A stretch of DNA of 64,000 bases from Chrysosporum bergii ANA360D (GTDB taxonomy: Bacteria > Cyanobacteriota > Cyanobacteriia > Cyanobacteriales > Nostocaceae): positions 1 through 64,000 of the forward strand of contig NZ_JANQDH010000058.1 of assembly GCF_029891735.1 (NCBI RefSeq). Reading direction: 5' to 3'. Below the pieces are notes generated by a model. The model was not told where the DNA came from. It did not search any database and saw only the letters and a list, made by a program, of their open reading frames with translations. A program made the position numbers and the translations under genes. Below are positions 34,569 through 44,237 of the stretch, in pieces (position 1 is the first letter of the stretch; every line of letters begins with the position of its first letter).

Positions 34569-36923
34569 TTAATTCTCCCGGCGGACACCATCCACAACCG
34601 ACTTAACCTCATTACCTGAAAAAGGAGTTGTACCCCCAGTCCAATTAAAATCACTAATACGGATGCTGAAACCACCCAACTCTAGCACAGGGTTATAACG
34701 TAAAGTTAACCCATAGGTACGGCGGCTATATTCTAGTATGTAGTCGGTGCTGGTTTGTTTACCTGTGTCTAGGTTGACTGTTGTTTGAAAGCCTAAACGA
34801 AGCGGTCCGTAAATTTGCTGTGAAATTCCCGCACCTAGGACTTTGTTATCAACTGAGCGGTCAAATAAAAATGGTGATAAGCCGCTCTTGATACCCTGGG
34901 AGTAAGTGATGTTAAAGGCTGTATAGTCTAGATAAGGGCGGGAAAAGTTACCAAACTGCCCTACTAAGCTGATTGTGCCGTTAAGGGTGGTTTGATTTTC
35001 GCCGTTGGTGTAATAACTACTAGTACCTGTGAGGCTGGCAATGGTCTGTAAGTAAGGAACCAGGGGGTTAGAGGTGTATTTTAATCCCTGTGTTGGGGTA
35101 GGTGGGAGGGGTTGACCCTGCCAAACTAAAAAGCTTTTACTCAGGCTCACACTACCTTGTAAGCGACCGAGAGATATGCGATTATTTGTGGGGTTTGCTG
35201 GTAGTAGGTCTAAACGGTCGGTGTTGGCGTTGATATATTGCGCCCCTGCTTGATAGTTGAGATTAACACCACTATTACCTAAAGGAATCACAGGAGAGCT
35301 AATTAAACCACCTATGCTACTTTGGACGGTTTGAAAGCCAAGGGTACCGTTATAGAGGCGATCGCGGTAGCTATATTCTAGGTTTAAGATGTGAGGATTG
35401 ATATCTCCTAGTGTTTGGCGCATTCGCGCGCTGGCCCGCAGGTTCTCATCTGCTTTGTTTAAGTTGAAGCTGGTTAATTCACTGTAACCTTCAAGTGTTG
35501 CCTGTTTGCTCAAAACGCTGTTGAACTTGGTTTTGATGCCAAATAAGCTGCTTACATCGGTGCTGTCTTGTAAGGCTTTTTGCACAAATAACTGCGGTGT
35601 GATTCTTAAACGTGTCTGGTTGGTATCAACTACTGTGAAGCCTCGTTCGACAAAGAAACCACCACGTTTATCTCCATCAAAGCCGGGGGAAACATAAAAT
35701 GGTGAAGGATCTCGTTGAAATCTATCTATGGTCTGTGTGTCTACGGGAATAGGTAAGGAAATTGTTTGGTCAAATACTAATCCCTGTCCCTGTGTTTTGA
35801 TGGTTTCTACTAAAGGTGACTCCCGGATAGAAGTAACTTTAGATGCCCTTAGTTCTAGTTCTGGGGGTGAAAATGGGTCATTGGTAATTCGCACATCCAG
35901 TCCTTGCCAACCTCGGGGATAAAATTCTATGCGTTGAGCTTCAAAGCGCAATCGTCTAACTTGACCACCCGGTTTTGGTAAGGGTATATTGCTTGCGTCT
36001 ATTGTGCCACCTAATGTGAAGTCTATACCTCCGGGGCTGGTGATGCCCGAAAGGGGCTGATTTCTTCTGACGCGATCGCTCACGGTGGGCTGTATGTCTC
36101 TGGGGTTGTTGTCGGTGGGTGAAAAGGTTAGGTCTGTTTGGGCTGAGGGGATGAAGATTTCTCCACTGGCGTTGTCGATTTCTCCTTGATCTTGAAGAAA
36201 GTTATATTTAAAGCTTTGACCACGCAGAATTTGATCCCCGCGTGTTAAAGCCACATTACCAGACCCTACGGCGATAAGATTGTTTAAATTGACTTGCAGG
36301 CGATCGGCATCTACCACAGCCCCATCAAATCGCACTACTACGTTACCTTCTGCGGTGATAATCCGCCGTTGTTGATCATATTCTTGCCTGTCTGAGATGA
36401 CTTCTATGGTTCTCTGTCTGCTGGGAACTGCTTGTTGAGCCACAAGGGGTGGTGATTTGAATTCTCTGGTTGTGGGGGTTGAGTTGTTGTTGGTGGTTTG
36501 ACGTGTTTTAATTTTGAGTGTGTTTTGTATTGGTGGGGTGGTTTTTTTCTGTGGGTCTGGCTGTTTGGGTTGATGCAGGGTTTCCCACCACTCTGGCGTA
36601 TAACTAATTGTTTGGGGTTGACCCAAAATAGCTGCACTTTTGGCGGCGGCTGGGAAGATTTCTGGTGTGTTGGGTGTAGTTGGTTTGTTGGCTGTTTTGT
36701 GATCCCTGGTGGCGTTGAGGGTTTTTGATAAGGGCAATTTGTTTTCAGGTTCTTTCTGTTTTGAGTCTTGCTGTGGTGGTGTTTGTTCTGGTTGTTTTTG
36801 GGGGTTGCCGTAATTAGTTACAATTGGGAGCGACTGACTATAATTACCATGTGCCCTAGAACTTAGTGATGGTACTGCCTCCATTATGGGAAGCTGTGCA
36901 GGTGGGGAAACTGAATGAAGCAT
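34569..36923 (-). CDS. LptD/OstA-like outer-membrane protein (DUF3769 type)
   Basis: A 784-residue protein. The first ~150 residues are low-complexity and rich in Pro, Gln, Thr and Lys. Residues ~165-260 form an OstA/LptD-type beta-jellyroll ('EYDQQRRIITAEGNVVVRFD', 'DADRLQVNLNN'). The remainder up to residue ~780 has the alternating pattern of a beta-barrel. It matches the DUF3769 proteins taken as cyanobacterial LptD counterparts, which place lipopolysaccharide in the outer leaflet. No clear signal peptide is seen at the chosen ATG (MLHSVSPPAQ), so the start may be wrong. It appears monocistronic. Confidence 0.75.
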   Translation of the reverse strand: MLHSVSPPAQLPIMEAVPSLSSRAHGNYSQSLPIVTNYGNPQKQPEQTPPQQDSKQKEPENKLPLSKTLNATRDHKTANKPTTPNTPEIFPAAAKSAAILGQPQTISYTPEWWETLHQPKQPDPQKKTTPPIQNTLKIKTRQTTNNNSTPTTREFKSPPLVAQQAVPSRQRTIEVISDRQEYDQQRRIITAEGNVVVRFDGAVVDADRLQVNLNNLIAVGSGNVALTRGDQILRGQSFKYNFLQDQGEIDNASGEIFIPSAQTDLTFSPTDNNPRDIQPTVSDRVRRNQPLSGITSPGGIDFTLGGTIDASNIPLPKPGGQVRRLRFEAQRIEFYPRGWQGLDVRITNDPFSPPELELRASKVTSIRESPLVETIKTQGQGLVFDQTISLPIPVDTQTIDRFQRDPSPFYVSPGFDGDKRGGFFVERGFTVVDTNQTRLRITPQLFVQKALQDSTDVSSLFGIKTKFNSVLSKQATLEGYSELTSFNLNKADENLRASARMRQTLGDINPHILNLEYSYRDRLYNGTLGFQTVQSSIGGLISSPVIPLGNSGVNLNYQAGAQYINANTDRLDLLPANPTNNRISLGRLQGSVSLSKSFLVWQGQPLPPTPTQGLKYTSNPLVPYLQTIASLTGTSSYYTNGENQTTLNGTISLVGQFGNFSRPYLDYTAFNITYSQGIKSGLSPFLFDRSVDNKVLGAGISQQIYGPLRLGFQTTVNLDTGKQTSTDYILEYSRRTYGLTLRYNPVLELGGFSIRISDFNWTGGTTPFSGNEVKSVVDGVRREN

Positions 36924-37087
36924 ATTTAGGCAAGTGAAGCTAAAACGTAGCTAACTGACAGCCGGAAGGATAAATTACACTTTTTGCCTTCCGACCTTTG
37001 CTTTTTGCCTAAATATAGCAAGCTGCCATAGAGTTGGGGGTTTGGTGTTTTCCTTCTGCCGGCAGTTGTAGATAATTTGTGGAAATC

Positions 37088-37204
37088 CTACTCTGAATCC
37101 CTGCCTCCAGGGTTACGAGCTGGATCATTGGACAAAAACCCAAAAACGAAAATGGCCACGAAGAGGCCAACAACAATATAAACAGCGATTTTTAAAGTCA
37201 CCAT
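37088..37204 (-). CDS. psbI: photosystem II reaction center protein I
   Basis: A 38-residue gene: [15 protein letters not shown]..., then a second half of the helix and the tail [14 protein letters not shown]. This is the single transmembrane helix and conserved 'GFLS(N/S)DPxRNP' tail of PsbI, which sits next to the D1 protein in photosystem II. GGAGA lies 7 nt before the ATG at 37204. The neighbouring gaps (36924-37087 and 37205-37426) hold a GGAAGG/CCTTCC hairpin and a short GGAGAGACA repeat respectively. Confidence 0.95.
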   Translation of the reverse strand: MVTLKIAVYIVVGLFVAIFVFGFLSNDPARNPGGRDSE

Positions 37205-37426
37205 ACAATTATCTCCAAAGGGTGTGAGAAAAAAGTTTCTCTCTGACCTATCCGCTAGACAGGAGAGACAGGAGAGATAGCTACTTTATATTACCGAAAT
37301 CTCGTCCCTTTTTGAGATCAGTTTGGTTTTTGTGCTTGATCTGTTTTTAACTGGCTAGTTTAGAGACGTTGACTCAGACCGGAAGTTTCCGGTTGTGGTC
37401 GAAAGGTAGTTGGATTGTGGGAAGCA

Positions 37427-38116
37427 TCAAGATACCACCAAATCTTTGCTAACTCGGCTTTTAATTACTCGTACAGGTACACCCACGGCTACAGAGTAGG
37501 GGGGAATATTTTTATTGACAACTGAGCATGCGCCAATAACACTGCCCTTACCGATAGTAACCCCATCTAATACCGTTACCCCATGCCCTAACCAACAGTC
37601 ATCTTCAATCACGATTCCCTGACGAGTTACTCCTTGGTGTTTGATGGGTTGGGCTGGGTCTGTAAATTTGTGACTATTGGCATATATTCCTGAATGGGCT
37701 GCTATCATACATTGCTTACCTATTTTGATGTTTCCTGGTCCAGCAATACAAACATCAGGACCGATAAAAGTTTCATCATCAATGGATATGCAAGTGTTAT
37801 CTAAACAGCCAATATCAACGTAGCGTTCCAGCGCTACTCCATTGCCTAAATAAATTTTATTGTTTTGGTGTCCTCTGGCATCCACCCGTACACCTTGAAA
37901 AATATAAACCCCATCACTGATTTCAATACCAGAAGTTCCCAGAAATTCCACACCGTTTTGAATATAAACTGGTCTACCCATCCGCGCAAAAATCATACTA
38001 TAAATGATATTTCGCAGTTTTGGACCAAGAGCAATTGTGGGAATATCTCCTAACACAGTAGTGATTAATAATTCTTGTAATCGCTGCCTTTTGGAGGTAT
38101 ATTGATTGTTATTCAT
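37427..38116 (-). CDS. hexapeptide-repeat acyl(acetyl)transferase
   Basis: A 229-residue left-handed beta-helix acyltransferase of the WcaF/maltose O-acetyltransferase kind. Repeats run over residues ~55-215 ('GVYIFQGVRVDARG', 'IYLGNGVALERYVDIG', 'CWLGHGVTVLDGVTIGKGSVIGA'), and the terminal 'IPPYSVAVGVPVRVIKSR' is the family signature. The likely catalytic His lies in 'ANSHKF'. It would acetylate a sugar of a surface polysaccharide or an exported glycan, probably using acetyl-CoA. There is no adjacent polysaccharide operon in the window. The ATG is at 38116. Confidence 0.85.
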   Translation of the reverse strand: MNNNQYTSKRQRLQELLITTVLGDIPTIALGPKLRNIIYSMIFARMGRPVYIQNGVEFLGTSGIEISDGVYIFQGVRVDARGHQNNKIYLGNGVALERYVDIGCLDNTCISIDDETFIGPDVCIAGPGNIKIGKQCMIAAHSGIYANSHKFTDPAQPIKHQGVTRQGIVIEDDCWLGHGVTVLDGVTIGKGSVIGACSVVNKNIPPYSVAVGVPVRVIKSRVSKDLVVS

Positions 38117-38543
38117 GATTAAATATCGCTAATTTGACTTTTATTTAAGGCTTGCTGAGAAGGTATAATGGATTGGGGTAGTGGCACTTATACTGTTATT
38201 ATTAAAGGCATGAAATTGATTTTCATGTATATAAAATATTGCCCATTACATTAGTTTTTCTATAAAAATAGAAAATACAATTTTGAAGGCTAATAATTTA
38301 TGAATGAATTAAATCAGTTAATTAGATATGTTTAGCTGTGCCAATTTCTAAGTTTTTGGCAGAGTGGAATCTAGTTTTTACCTTTCCAGCAACTCACTTT
38401 CAACTACGAAATCTTGAGAGTATATTGACGGAAAATTACATTGTTATTTTCCGGAATATGTCAAATTTGCAGACAAATTCCCCGGAAATATAAATGCAAT
38501 TTATATTGGGTTTTTATTATTTTTGTGTAAAAATAAATCAAAC

Positions 38544-38672
38544 TTATGGTGGAGTATCACCAACTTCAGCCATGGCATTAAAATTGACCATCGGTGCAAA
38601 TAAATAAGCGCTTCCACGATTACTATGACGAGTTTCTGGCAACGAATTTCTACACTTTTCTCCGCTAATCAT
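38544..38672 (-). other. possible 42-residue small ORF
   Basis: ATG at 38672 gives MISGEKCRNSLPETRHSNRG... ending EVGDTPP. The open frame continues upstream without a stop for about 30 more codons (to about 38765). Composition is protein-like, but there is no clear ribosome binding site and I recognise no family. It could be a small gene, the 3' end of a decayed one, or chance. Confidence 0.25.
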
Positions 38673-38932
38673 GTTGCACACCGATGAGTTACAGGCGAAC
38701 AAAATCAAAATTTGAATTAAATCAATGATTTTTTGATATATCTTCTTAAGATTAACACATTTTTTTTAAATGGAAACACTTTAAATAAAAAACTTTTATC
38801 CATTTGGGCTGCATTCATGTAAATCGGAAATTTTGATAACATCATTAATTGCGTAATAATTGCCATTTTTTATTGTATACTTATAGTTAAAAACACATTT
38901 TTAGCCAAGAATATATTAGAAATAATCAGGTT

Positions 38933-39050
38933 TATAGCATTTATTAAACACAGGAGATAAAGGTCTTAAAGTCTTGTAGTGCGAGCATCATGCTCGCTGC
39001 TTAATACGGTCCCGCTAAGGATATACCCCACTTTGGCAAAATTCCCCATA
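38933..39050. mobile_element. MITE-like repeat, copy 5
   Basis: Starts TATAGCATTTATTAAACACA and ends TTTGGCAAAATTCCCCATA, with an internal hairpin GCGAGCATCATGCTCGC (about 38979-38995). Same orientation as copies 1, 3 and 4. Confidence 0.75.
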
Positions 39051-39565
39051 AAAGGTGTAATGTTTATTTGACTGAATCTTGTGAGAGTGTGAGATACCTT
39101 GATAAGGGGTTTTTATCGCTGTGGCTGGAAATAAAGGCTTGGTGAAATTAAGTATATGACCAAATACTGCTGAATATAGATATGATTGATACTTATTTAC
39201 GTAATTTTTATTTTTTGGCGAAGAAGCAAACAAATACTGTTATAATTGGAATACATAAATAAAATTTGTAGCAAAAAATACAAACCACAAACCTGATTGG
39301 AAGAAAAGATTAAAAAATTACCTTTACTCTTGCTCAATAGAGAGAAAATAAATTTTAATATACCAAGTAAATACTTGAAGGCAATTCCTAGACTTAGCAA
39401 TGCCTAGAGTGTAAACCTTATCAGCGATACAAAGAATAACTCTCAATGCTAAACTTTCGTCATAGCAATTTTACAAACACCGTAAAAAGAATTGGCAACA
39501 TTGGGTAGAGACAGTAATACATAAGTAAGCAATAGCCAAAATTAAACTTGGAGTTTTATCAGACT

Positions 39566-42130
39566 ATGCAGCCAATTCGCACATTTAACGTTTCGCCATC
39601 CTTACCGTCGCGGCTTGAACCCCTGCGGGAACTAGGATATAACTTGCACTGGGATTGGAATGTTGAGAGTAAAGATTTATTTCGCCGCCTAGACCCTGAC
39701 TTGTGGGAATCTAGCCGCCATAACCCTGTATTAATGCTGGGTACAATCAGTCAAGGGCGACTGTTGGAAGTGGTGGAAGATGAAGGCTTTTTAGCACAAA
39801 TGGATCGTGCTGCTCGCCAATTGGAAGAGTACTTACAAGAACGTACCTGGTACGAAAAACAACGCAGCCAAAAGCCCAAGGAATGCTACGCCTATTTTTC
39901 GGCGGAATTCGGACTTGTGGATTGCTTGCCAATCTATTCTGGCGGTTTGGGGGTTTTGGCGGGGGATCACCTGAAATCAGCCAGCGACTTGGGTTTACCT
40001 CTGGTTGGGGTGGGCTTATTGTATCAGCAGGGGTATTTTGCTCAATACTTGAATGCTGATGGCTGGCAACAAGAACGCTACCCCATCAATGATTTCTATA
40101 ATATGCCCTTACATCTGGAGCGCAATGCTGATGGTTCGGAGTTGCGCATTGAAGTAGATTATCCAGGGCGCAAAGTCTACGCCAGAGTGTGGCGGGTACA
40201 GGTGGGAATGGTTCCCCTGTATATGCTAGATACCAACATTGAACCTAATAACCCTTACGACCACGACATTACAGATCAGCTATACGGTGGGGACATTGAT
40301 ATGCGAATCCACCAAGAAATGATGCTGGGGATTGGTGGTGTCAGGATGTTGAAAGCTCTGGGTTACAATGTCACTGCTTACCACATGAATGAAGGTCATG
40401 CAGCATTTTCCGCTTTAGAGCGTATCCGCATCCTCATTCAAGAAGAGGGTTTGAGTTATGACCAAGCTAAACAAGTGGTGGCTTCTAGCAATATCTTTAC
40501 TACTCACACCCCAGTACCAGCAGGGATAGATTTGTTTTCTCCTGACAAAATTTTGTATTACCTGGGGCATTACTCAGAAATCTTTGGTTTGCCTAAAGAG
40601 CAGTTTTTGGGACTGGGGCGAGAAAATACCGGGGATTTATCGGCACCTTTTAGTATGGCAGTGTTGGCTTTGAAAATGGCTACATTTTCTAATGGTGTAG
40701 CCCAGTTGCACGGTGTGGTGTCCCGGCAAATGTTTCAAGGGTTGTGGAAGAAAGTTCCAGTCCAAGAAGTACCCATTGCCGCCATTACTAATGGTGTTCA
40801 TGCCCGTAGTTGTGTAGCTAAATCAACTCAAGAGTTGTACGATCGCTATTTGGGTCCAAACTGGTCATCAGTACCACCAGAACACCCATTGTGGGACCGG
40901 ATGGATGCTATCCCGGATGAGGAGTTGTGGCGCAATCACGAACGCTGCCGCTTGGACATGGTTTTATACGTGCGAGAGCATTTGGTTAAGCATTTGCGCG
41001 ATCGCGGGGCTTCTGCTTTGGAAATCAACCAAGCCCAAGAAGTTCTTGATCCCAATGTTTTAACCATTGGCTTTGCTCGGCGGTTTGCTACCTATAAACG
41101 GGCTACCCTCTGGATGCGTGATGTGGAGAGGATCAAGCGGATTTTGTTGAATAACAAAAATCGTAAAGTGCAATTTGTCATTGCAGGTAAGGCTCACCCC
41201 AAAGATATCCCTGGGAAGGAACTGATCCGCGACATCAATCACTTTATCAGTGAACAAAACTTGGAAAAACAAGTGGTGTTTGTTCCTAATTACGATATTC
41301 ACATTGCCCGGTTAATGGTGGCTGGTTGTGATGTGTGGTTAAACACACCACGCCGCCCCCGGGAAGCTTCCGGAACTAGCGGGATGAAGGCCGCTATGAA
41401 TGGACTGCTCAATTTAAGTGTTCTAGATGGTTGGTGGGATGAAGCTGATTATGTCCGCACTGGTTGGTCTATTGGACATGGTGAAAATTACGATGATCCC
41501 AACTACCAGGATGAAGTAGAAGCCAATGCTCTCTACGAATTGTTAGAGAAAGAAGTCATACCTCTGTTTTATGAGCATCAAGATGTTGATGGTTTACCCC
41601 GGTCTTGGATTGCTAAAATGAAAGACGCAATTCGCTTGAATTGTCCTTTCTTTAATACAGCCCGGATGGTGGGAGAATATGCACAAAGGGCTTATTTCCC
41701 AGCCAGCGATCGCCATCATAGTCTCACTGCTGAAAACTACGCCCCAGCTAAAGATTTGGCTAATTGGAAGGGCAAACTCAGCGAGCATTGGTACAACATC
41801 AAAATTAAAGATGTTGATGTGTCAGCAGATGCGGATATAGAGGTTAATCAAACCGTGAGTGTCAAAGCCAAGGTAGACTTAGCCGGCTTGACTAATGAGG
41901 ATGTCCGGGTGGAGTTATACCAAGGTGCAATTGATGCAAGTGGTGAGATTGTCAATGGTGTGCCTGTAGTCATGGATTACCAAGGACAAGATGGAGAAAG
42001 TTTGAGTATTTACACTGGTAATATCACCTATACAACTTCTGGTTTGCAGGGGTTGTCTTTGCGTGTTTTACCGCAACACCAAAACTTATCTAGTCCCTAT
42101 GAGCCAAGATTAATTGCCTGGGCAGAATAA
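39566..42130 (+). CDS. glgP: alpha-glucan (glycogen) phosphorylase
   Basis: An 854-residue GT35 phosphorylase of the shorter, archaeal-type branch (normal size there). It releases glucose-1-phosphate from glycogen. The PLP-binding lysine is Lys608 in 'GTSGMKAAMNG'. Other motifs are 'YFSAEFGL' near residue 112 and 'HMNEGHAAF'. I start at ATG 39566 (MQPIRTFNV), as in homologues; a TTG at 39548 overlaps the likely GGAG ribosome binding site. It is transcribed alone towards the convergent DUF429 gene. Confidence 0.93.
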   Translation: MQPIRTFNVSPSLPSRLEPLRELGYNLHWDWNVESKDLFRRLDPDLWESSRHNPVLMLGTISQGRLLEVVEDEGFLAQMDRAARQLEEYLQERTWYEKQRSQKPKECYAYFSAEFGLVDCLPIYSGGLGVLAGDHLKSASDLGLPLVGVGLLYQQGYFAQYLNADGWQQERYPINDFYNMPLHLERNADGSELRIEVDYPGRKVYARVWRVQVGMVPLYMLDTNIEPNNPYDHDITDQLYGGDIDMRIHQEMMLGIGGVRMLKALGYNVTAYHMNEGHAAFSALERIRILIQEEGLSYDQAKQVVASSNIFTTHTPVPAGIDLFSPDKILYYLGHYSEIFGLPKEQFLGLGRENTGDLSAPFSMAVLALKMATFSNGVAQLHGVVSRQMFQGLWKKVPVQEVPIAAITNGVHARSCVAKSTQELYDRYLGPNWSSVPPEHPLWDRMDAIPDEELWRNHERCRLDMVLYVREHLVKHLRDRGASALEINQAQEVLDPNVLTIGFARRFATYKRATLWMRDVERIKRILLNNKNRKVQFVIAGKAHPKDIPGKELIRDINHFISEQNLEKQVVFVPNYDIHIARLMVAGCDVWLNTPRRPREASGTSGMKAAMNGLLNLSVLDGWWDEADYVRTGWSIGHGENYDDPNYQDEVEANALYELLEKEVIPLFYEHQDVDGLPRSWIAKMKDAIRLNCPFFNTARMVGEYAQRAYFPASDRHHSLTAENYAPAKDLANWKGKLSEHWYNIKIKDVDVSADADIEVNQTVSVKAKVDLAGLTNEDVRVELYQGAIDASGEIVNGVPVVMDYQGQDGESLSIYTGNITYTTSGLQGLSLRVLPQHQNLSSPYEPRLIAWAE

Positions 42131-42211
42131 GCTGAGGAAGTAGGGGGTAGGGTATTTAATATCACCCACTCCCTATTTTACTAGGGATGCGGAATTTATC
42201 TAACATCTTAA

Positions 42212-42943
42212 TTACCGCTTACTAGGGATGACAATATAACCAGTGGTACTATCCCCTAGCACTAAATTACGTTGTTCACCCCAATACCACCAGTGGGCTG
42301 CTACATAAGCACAAATTAAGCTATCTAGTTGGTCTTCTACTGCTTTGAGTGCTGCGCCTGTATTGGGAACTTGAAAAAACCAATCTTTAAAAGGCAAAGT
42401 ACACAGAGAGGGAGTCAGACTTGGTAGAATGCTGAGAATATAATTTTGCAGTTTCATTAATTCTAAGCGGCGCTCATTGATGCGTCCTTTTTTATATTTA
42501 AGGATGCGGTCTAACTGAAATAAATTAATTATGGCTGGATGGGGAAAAACTTCTATTTGATATCTGCCAATTTTTTGGGGATCAATGATGGGTGCATGAA
42601 CAAATCCACGGGATTCTAACTCTAAACCAAAGTTAACAGTACGTTGTGCAAAGGGTAATTTTTGATTAGCTGGGTAGCATCCAGCATGATATTTGCCAAA
42701 GTATTTGTGAGTGAGTTTGTCCGGGAGACGACTTCCTGTAGGGTTAGGAATCAAGGTGGGCGCGTCTACGGCAATCATAGCCGGTGCTTGTGGTGGAACA
42801 ATGTTATCAATCCAGGCGAGGATATCTACTATCAAATCTAGTCGCTGTAAATCTAGTATTTGCAGTTTTCCTGCTATTATTTCTAAACAGCATAAGCCGC
42901 TTGGTTGGGATTTCCAGCCTAAATCAATGCCGATAAATTTCAT
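42212..42943 (-). CDS. DUF429 family protein
   Basis: A 243-residue protein with the DUF429 start 'MKFIGIDLGWKS' (an RNase H-like fold strand with the first Asp), then 'MIAVDAPTLIPN' and 'GRYQIEVFPHPA', the family's conserved acidic positions. A nuclease-like role is suggested by fold only; the function is unknown. The ATG at 42943 is chosen over a TTG at 42952; neither has a clear ribosome binding site. It converges with glgP; the gap has a GGGTAGGG/CCCTA repeat. Confidence 0.8.
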   Translation of the reverse strand: MKFIGIDLGWKSQPSGLCCLEIIAGKLQILDLQRLDLIVDILAWIDNIVPPQAPAMIAVDAPTLIPNPTGSRLPDKLTHKYFGKYHAGCYPANQKLPFAQRTVNFGLELESRGFVHAPIIDPQKIGRYQIEVFPHPAIINLFQLDRILKYKKGRINERRLELMKLQNYILSILPSLTPSLCTLPFKDWFFQVPNTGAALKAVEDQLDSLICAYVAAHWWYWGEQRNLVLGDSTTGYIVIPSKR

Positions 42944-43176
42944 TTTTTTCAATCTAAAAGATTTGCATAGAAATAAAGATCAATATATTCACGCTTGCAG
43001 GTTAAAATAATTATATTAGATTTACGTAAAATAATGCCCAACGCCGATGAAGGGTAATTTTTTTCCAGATTCTACCTACTTATTGAGAAATTTATCGTGG
43101 AATGTGTCAAAATTAAATGAGTTTTGTAACCGCAACCTTACATAGACCGGATTCAATATTAATTAAGTGTAAATTT

Positions 43177-44187
43177 ATGGGTAAGCAGCGTGTTCTTTCT
43201 GGGGTTCAACCAACAGGCAATTACCATCTAGGTAACTACCTAGGAGCCATTCGCAACTGGGTAGAAAGTCAGAGTGAATACGAAAATTACCTGTTTGTGG
43301 CTGATTTGCACGCCATTACAGTACCACACGACCCCAAAAGGTTAGCTTCTGATACTTATACCCTGGTGGCGCTTTATCTGGCCTGTGGTTTGGATTTAAA
43401 TCACTCTACTATTTTTGTGCAGTCTCACGTCTCTGCCCACAGTGAACTGACTTGGCTGTTTAATTGCATTACACCTTTAAACTGGTTGGAAGACATGATT
43501 CAGTTTAAGGAGAAGGCTGTTAAGCAAGGTGAAAATGTCAATGTGGGGTTGTTGGACTATCCTGTGCTGATGGCTGCTGATATTTTGCTGTATCAGGCTG
43601 ATAAAGTGCCAGTGGGTGAAGACCAAAAACAACACCTGGAATTGACCAGGGATATTGTTAACCGATTTAATCATCAATTTGGTAAGCCTGATCAGCCAGT
43701 AATTAAGTTACCATCGGCTTTAATTCGTGAAGCAGGGGCGAGGGTGATGAGTTTGGCTGATGGTACGCGTAAAATGTCCAAGTCTGACCCATCGGATTTA
43801 AGCCGAATTAATATACTTGATACGCCAGAGCAAATTGCTAATAAGATTAAGCGGTGTAAAACTGACCCGATTCGGGGTCTAACTTTCGGTGATCCAGAGC
43901 GTCCAGAGTGTAACAATCTGTTAACATTGTATATGTTGCTATCGGGAAAAAAGAAAGAAGAGGTGGCCGCGGAATGTCAAGATATGGGATGGGGACAGTT
44001 TAAGCCGTTATTGACGGAAACAACAATTAATGCTTTAAAACCCATACAGGAAAAATATCAGGACATCATGGCAGATCAAACTTACCTCCAGTCGGTTTTG
44101 CGGGAAGGACGGGAGAAAGCCGAGGTTATTGCTAATCAAACTTTGACACAGGTAAAAACTGCTTTGGGTTACACTTTGCCTGCATGA
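43177..44187 (+). CDS. trpS: tryptophanyl-tRNA synthetase
   Basis: A 336-residue class I TrpRS charging tRNA-Trp. The HIGH-type motif is 'TGNYHLGNYLGA' (HLGN at residues 17-20) and the KMSKS loop is at residues 199-203. I start at ATG 43177 (MGKQRVLSG), which gives the normal length; earlier in-frame starts add about 20 unconserved residues. It overlaps or abuts the metF gene, whose frame opens with an ATGA at 44184. It is about 11 kb from the IDO cluster and is probably ordinary housekeeping. Confidence 0.96.
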   Translation: MGKQRVLSGVQPTGNYHLGNYLGAIRNWVESQSEYENYLFVADLHAITVPHDPKRLASDTYTLVALYLACGLDLNHSTIFVQSHVSAHSELTWLFNCITPLNWLEDMIQFKEKAVKQGENVNVGLLDYPVLMAADILLYQADKVPVGEDQKQHLELTRDIVNRFNHQFGKPDQPVIKLPSALIREAGARVMSLADGTRKMSKSDPSDLSRINILDTPEQIANKIKRCKTDPIRGLTFGDPERPECNNLLTLYMLLSGKKKEEVAAECQDMGWGQFKPLLTETTINALKPIQEKYQDIMADQTYLQSVLREGREKAEVIANQTLTQVKTALGYTLPA

Positions 44188-44237
44188 ATGTTTCCCTTTT
44201 GGGCTTAATTCGTTATAGCCTGAAAAGAAATAGAAAC

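Larger units (their letters stand above)
38117..39565. other. 1.4 kb AT-rich region almost without genes
   Basis: The longest gene-poor stretch of the window. It holds MITE copy 5 (38933-39050), a small open frame at 38544-38672 (minus), several A/T runs, and, at the right end, the leader of glgP. Longer open frames at 39015-39400 on the minus strand overlap the repeat and have random-looking composition. No tRNA or structured RNA was recognised. Confidence 0.6.

Noticed and set aside
36404-36728. Frames on both strands inside the LptD-like gene's N-terminal part
   Set aside because: They arise from the low-complexity Pro/Thr/Lys region of the real gene.
39015-39400. Two overlapping minus-strand frames of 67-72 codons
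   Set aside because: They run through MITE copy 5, have random-looking composition and lack ribosome binding sites.
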